A program made the translations under genes and the position numbers. Source: Candidatus Eisenbergiella merdigallinarum (GTDB lineage Bacteria > Bacillota > Clostridia > Lachnospirales > Lachnospiraceae). From it: a stretch of 64,000 bases of DNA. Below, piece by piece: positions 62,271 to 64,000 of this stretch. The notes below the pieces were generated by a model. It worked only from the letters and a program-made list of their open reading frames with translations. It made no database searches and was not told the origin of the DNA. The stretch lies in contig DWXE01000026.1 of assembly GCA_019119355.1 (NCBI GenBank), positions 1 through 64,000 of the forward strand, in the 5' to 3' direction. Position 1 is the first letter of the stretch; each line of letters starts with the position of its first letter.

Positions 62271-63254
62271 ATGAAGCGAAGAACCTTATTTTTGACGCGG
62301 GAACAGTCCATGATCCTGCGGGGGATCGGGGTGATTCTGGTGATGGTCACCCATTTCGTCAACTGGTATGCGGATCTGCTGAACTGCGAACCCCTGCGCT
62401 ACGCCCTGATGCGTTCTGGCATTTACGGGGTGGATCTGTTCTTCCTGGCTTCCGGATACGGGCTGGTCAAGAGCGCGTCCGCAAAGAAGATCCGAGGGAT
62501 CTTTTTGTGGAAACGGTTTAAAAACACGTATTTGCCCTATCTCGTGATCGTGGGCTGTATCGAGCTGCTTTCCGGGGGAATCCGCGGGGCGAAGGACTGG
62601 TATCAGTTTCTCACCGGCTATGATTACTGGTTTATCCGCAATATCCTGATCTTTTATCTGGCTTTTTTCCTCGTCTTTCGGTCCATGAAGACGCCGGGAA
62701 GCCGTATGACCGCGCTGGCGGCCTGCATGATCGCCTATACGGCGTGGCTGATCGCGGAGGGGAGGGCGGATTTCTGGTATGTTTCCAACGTGGCGTTCTG
62801 GCTGGGAGCCGTCATCGCCCAGTATGAGAAAGAGCTGTTAAAATGTTTCAATTTTCTCTACCCGGTCTGGATCGCCGTCCTGGCGGCGGGCGTAGGCTGG
62901 GTGGTAAAAAGCGGCATGGACGGAAGGCTGATCCCTCCTTCGGGATGGGAAAAAATAAGGGATGGGATCGCGGCCAGCGCGGTCTGGACCCTGTTCGCGG
63001 CGCAGGCCTCCTGCCTGCTCGCAGGCCGCCCTCTGCGGGTCCTGGCATTTCTGGGCGAGATTTCCCTGGAAATGTATCTGCTGCATCTGTTTTTGTTTTA
63101 TCGCGTTTTAAACGGGTTCCCGGAACTGGGGATTTTGACGGTGGGCGCGCTGACCGTGGGTCTGACCGTGGTTTTGTCCTGGCTGATCCACTGGCTCTTC
63201 TCCCTGCTCTTCTCCGCGGCGGAAGCGCTGGGTGGGGGAAAGCGGAGGCGGTAG
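62271..63254 (+). CDS. Acyltransferase 3-family membrane protein
   Basis: A 327-residue protein with about ten membrane segments. The start MILRGIGVILVMVTHFVNWYA contains the conserved histidine, and the YGVDLFFLASGYGLV motif is typical of acyltransferase-3 (OafA/WecH-like) enzymes that move acetyl or succinyl groups to surface polysaccharides. GGGAGGGAAG precedes the ATG at 62271, 11 bases after the previous stop. It is followed by an SGNH-type protein, a frequent partner of these enzymes. Confidence 0.87.
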   Translation: MKRRTLFLTREQSMILRGIGVILVMVTHFVNWYADLLNCEPLRYALMRSGIYGVDLFFLASGYGLVKSASAKKIRGIFLWKRFKNTYLPYLVIVGCIELLSGGIRGAKDWYQFLTGYDYWFIRNILIFYLAFFLVFRSMKTPGSRMTALAACMIAYTAWLIAEGRADFWYVSNVAFWLGAVIAQYEKELLKCFNFLYPVWIAVLAAGVGWVVKSGMDGRLIPPSGWEKIRDGIAASAVWTLFAAQASCLLAGRPLRVLAFLGEISLEMYLLHLFLFYRVLNGFPELGILTVGALTVGLTVVLSWLIHWLFSLLFSAAEALGGGKRRR

Positions 63255-63314
63255 AGCGGCGTTCGGAAATGGGAACAATGGCGCAAAAGCGCTTGGGATA
63301 TGGAGGAAAAGAGA

Positions 63315-64000
63315 ATGAAAATGAAAAGATGGACGTATTTGGCGGCCTGTGCCGGCGTATGTTTTTTGCTTTCGGGATCCAGGGCGTATGCCGCCCAGCC
63401 GCAGAGCGTGACGATTCCCATGCCGGGCTTTGTGGTGGAGCAGTGGGCGCAGCCACGCCCGATGTCGGTGAGCCGGACGGCGCAGGTGCGCAGCCTGGCC
63501 CAGGAAGGCGCGCAGCCGATCGGCTCCGTGGAGCCGGGGCAGATGGTCAACGCCTGGGGGCAGACGGACAACGGCTGGTATTTCATCGAATGCGGACAGA
63601 CGCTGGGATATGTGCGCTATGAGGCGGCCGCGCCGGTAGACGAAGCGACCCTGCAGCTGATTCAGGAGCAGAACCGCCAGGCGCAGCTGGCGGCACAGGC
63701 CGCGGCTGCTGCGGCCGAAGAAGCGGCTGCCGCTGCGGCAAAAGAGGCGGCCCGTCAGGCGCAGATCGCCGCGGCGGCACAGATTCAGCCGGCCGTTGCG
63801 GCAGGGGTGGTGTTCATCGGGGATTCCCGCATGGTGACGTTAAAGGAAGACGTGGAGGAGGCATTCGGAGTCTGTCCCGCCGCCGTCGTGGCGCAGAACG
63901 GCAGCCGTTACGAATGGTTCCACGATTCCGCCATCCCCCAGGCGGACCGGATCATCGGCCAGGGCAGCAGGGTGATCATCAACATGGGGGTCAACGACCT
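63315..64000 (+). CDS. Secreted SGNH-hydrolase-like protein with SH3-like region (cut by window edge)
   Basis: At least 228 codons are visible before the window ends. A signal peptide (YLAACAGVCFLLSGSRAYAA) is followed by an SH3-like region (about 45-105) and an Ala/Gln/Glu coiled linker (about 108-160). An SGNH-type start follows: VVFIGDSRMV (block I Ser), then VIINMGVNDL (block III Asn). It probably esterifies or de-esterifies surface glycans together with the acyltransferase upstream. GGAGGAAAAGAGA fixes the ATG at 63315. Confidence 0.8.
   Translation, partial: MKMKRWTYLAACAGVCFLLSGSRAYAAQPQSVTIPMPGFVVEQWAQPRPMSVSRTAQVRSLAQEGAQPIGSVEPGQMVNAWGQTDNGWYFIECGQTLGYVRYEAAAPVDEATLQLIQEQNRQAQLAAQAAAAAAEEAAAAAAKEAARQAQIAAAAQIQPAVAAGVVFIGDSRMVTLKEDVEEAFGVCPAAVVAQNGSRYEWFHDSAIPQADRIIGQGSRVIINMGVND

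Noticed and set aside
1-64000. tRNA, rRNA or CRISPR arrays
   Set aside because: No cloverleaf-like segments, rRNA signatures or regularly spaced direct repeats were found on reading both strands.

Overview
The window looks like chromosomal DNA of a high-GC member of the Clostridia, most likely a Lachnospiraceae gut commensal. The evidence is the SCIFF peptide with its radical-SAM maturase, the apt-relA-MBL-hemZ-hisS-aspS gene order, meso-diaminopimelate dehydrogenase, pyruvate phosphate dikinase, several GH25 or amidase wall hydrolases, and compact overlapping operons with strong AGGAGG-type ribosome sites. No rRNA, tRNA or CRISPR array was seen.

Region 1 (1-4.7 kb) is the tail-fibre/lysis end of a prophage. 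Its striking feature is a shufflon-like invertible locus. Three copies of a 16-bp site (3-18 minus, 1838-1853 plus, 2616-2631 minus) each encode the residues I-(N/S)-S-D-L in frame at the start of a tail-fibre C-terminal cassette that has no start codon or N-terminal part. Two complete cassettes (1838-2215 plus, 2236-2631 minus) face each other between two inverted sites. A tyrosine recombinase, an XkdX-type protein and another phage protein lie on the minus strand between the other inverted pair. A membrane/coiled-coil protein, a holin, a frameshifted DUF4406 gene and a GH25 endolysin follow.

Region 2 (4.8-22.7 kb) is mostly housekeeping: a rhomboid-like membrane protein, a reduced sigma-like protein, an M16C protease, a DUF4349 lipoprotein, era, recO, a small lipoprotein, glycyl-tRNA synthetase, a J-like TPR protein overlapping an Hsp70, and ppdK. 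Region 3 (22.7-36.5 kb) holds a hairpin-rich intergenic stretch, a TetR/flavodoxin pair, a glutaredoxin-like protein, a threonine-aldolase-like enzyme, an NCS2 permease, then a tightly overlapped run (MBL hydrolase, MutS-like ATPase, RNase H, small membrane protein, WYL regulator, aminotransferase, dUTPase, asparaginase, YdcF) and a lipoprotein serpin.

Region 4 (36.5-46.1 kb) has a decayed GNAT gene, then apt-relA/spoT-MBL-hemZ and hisS-aspS, and a secreted protein with an Ala/Pro linker. An AT-rich islet (46.2-48.0 kb) carries an SRPBCC protein, an FG-GAP-like membrane protein and an IS3 transposase remnant. Region 5 (48.1-64 kb) contains wall and envelope functions (amidase, ddh, GH25-SH3 protein, phosphopantetheinyl transferase), SCIFF and its maturase, secDF, recJ, a PfkB kinase, and a membrane/acyltransferase/SGNH cluster cut by the window edge. 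Apart from the prophage and the islet, nearly every gene is on the plus strand.
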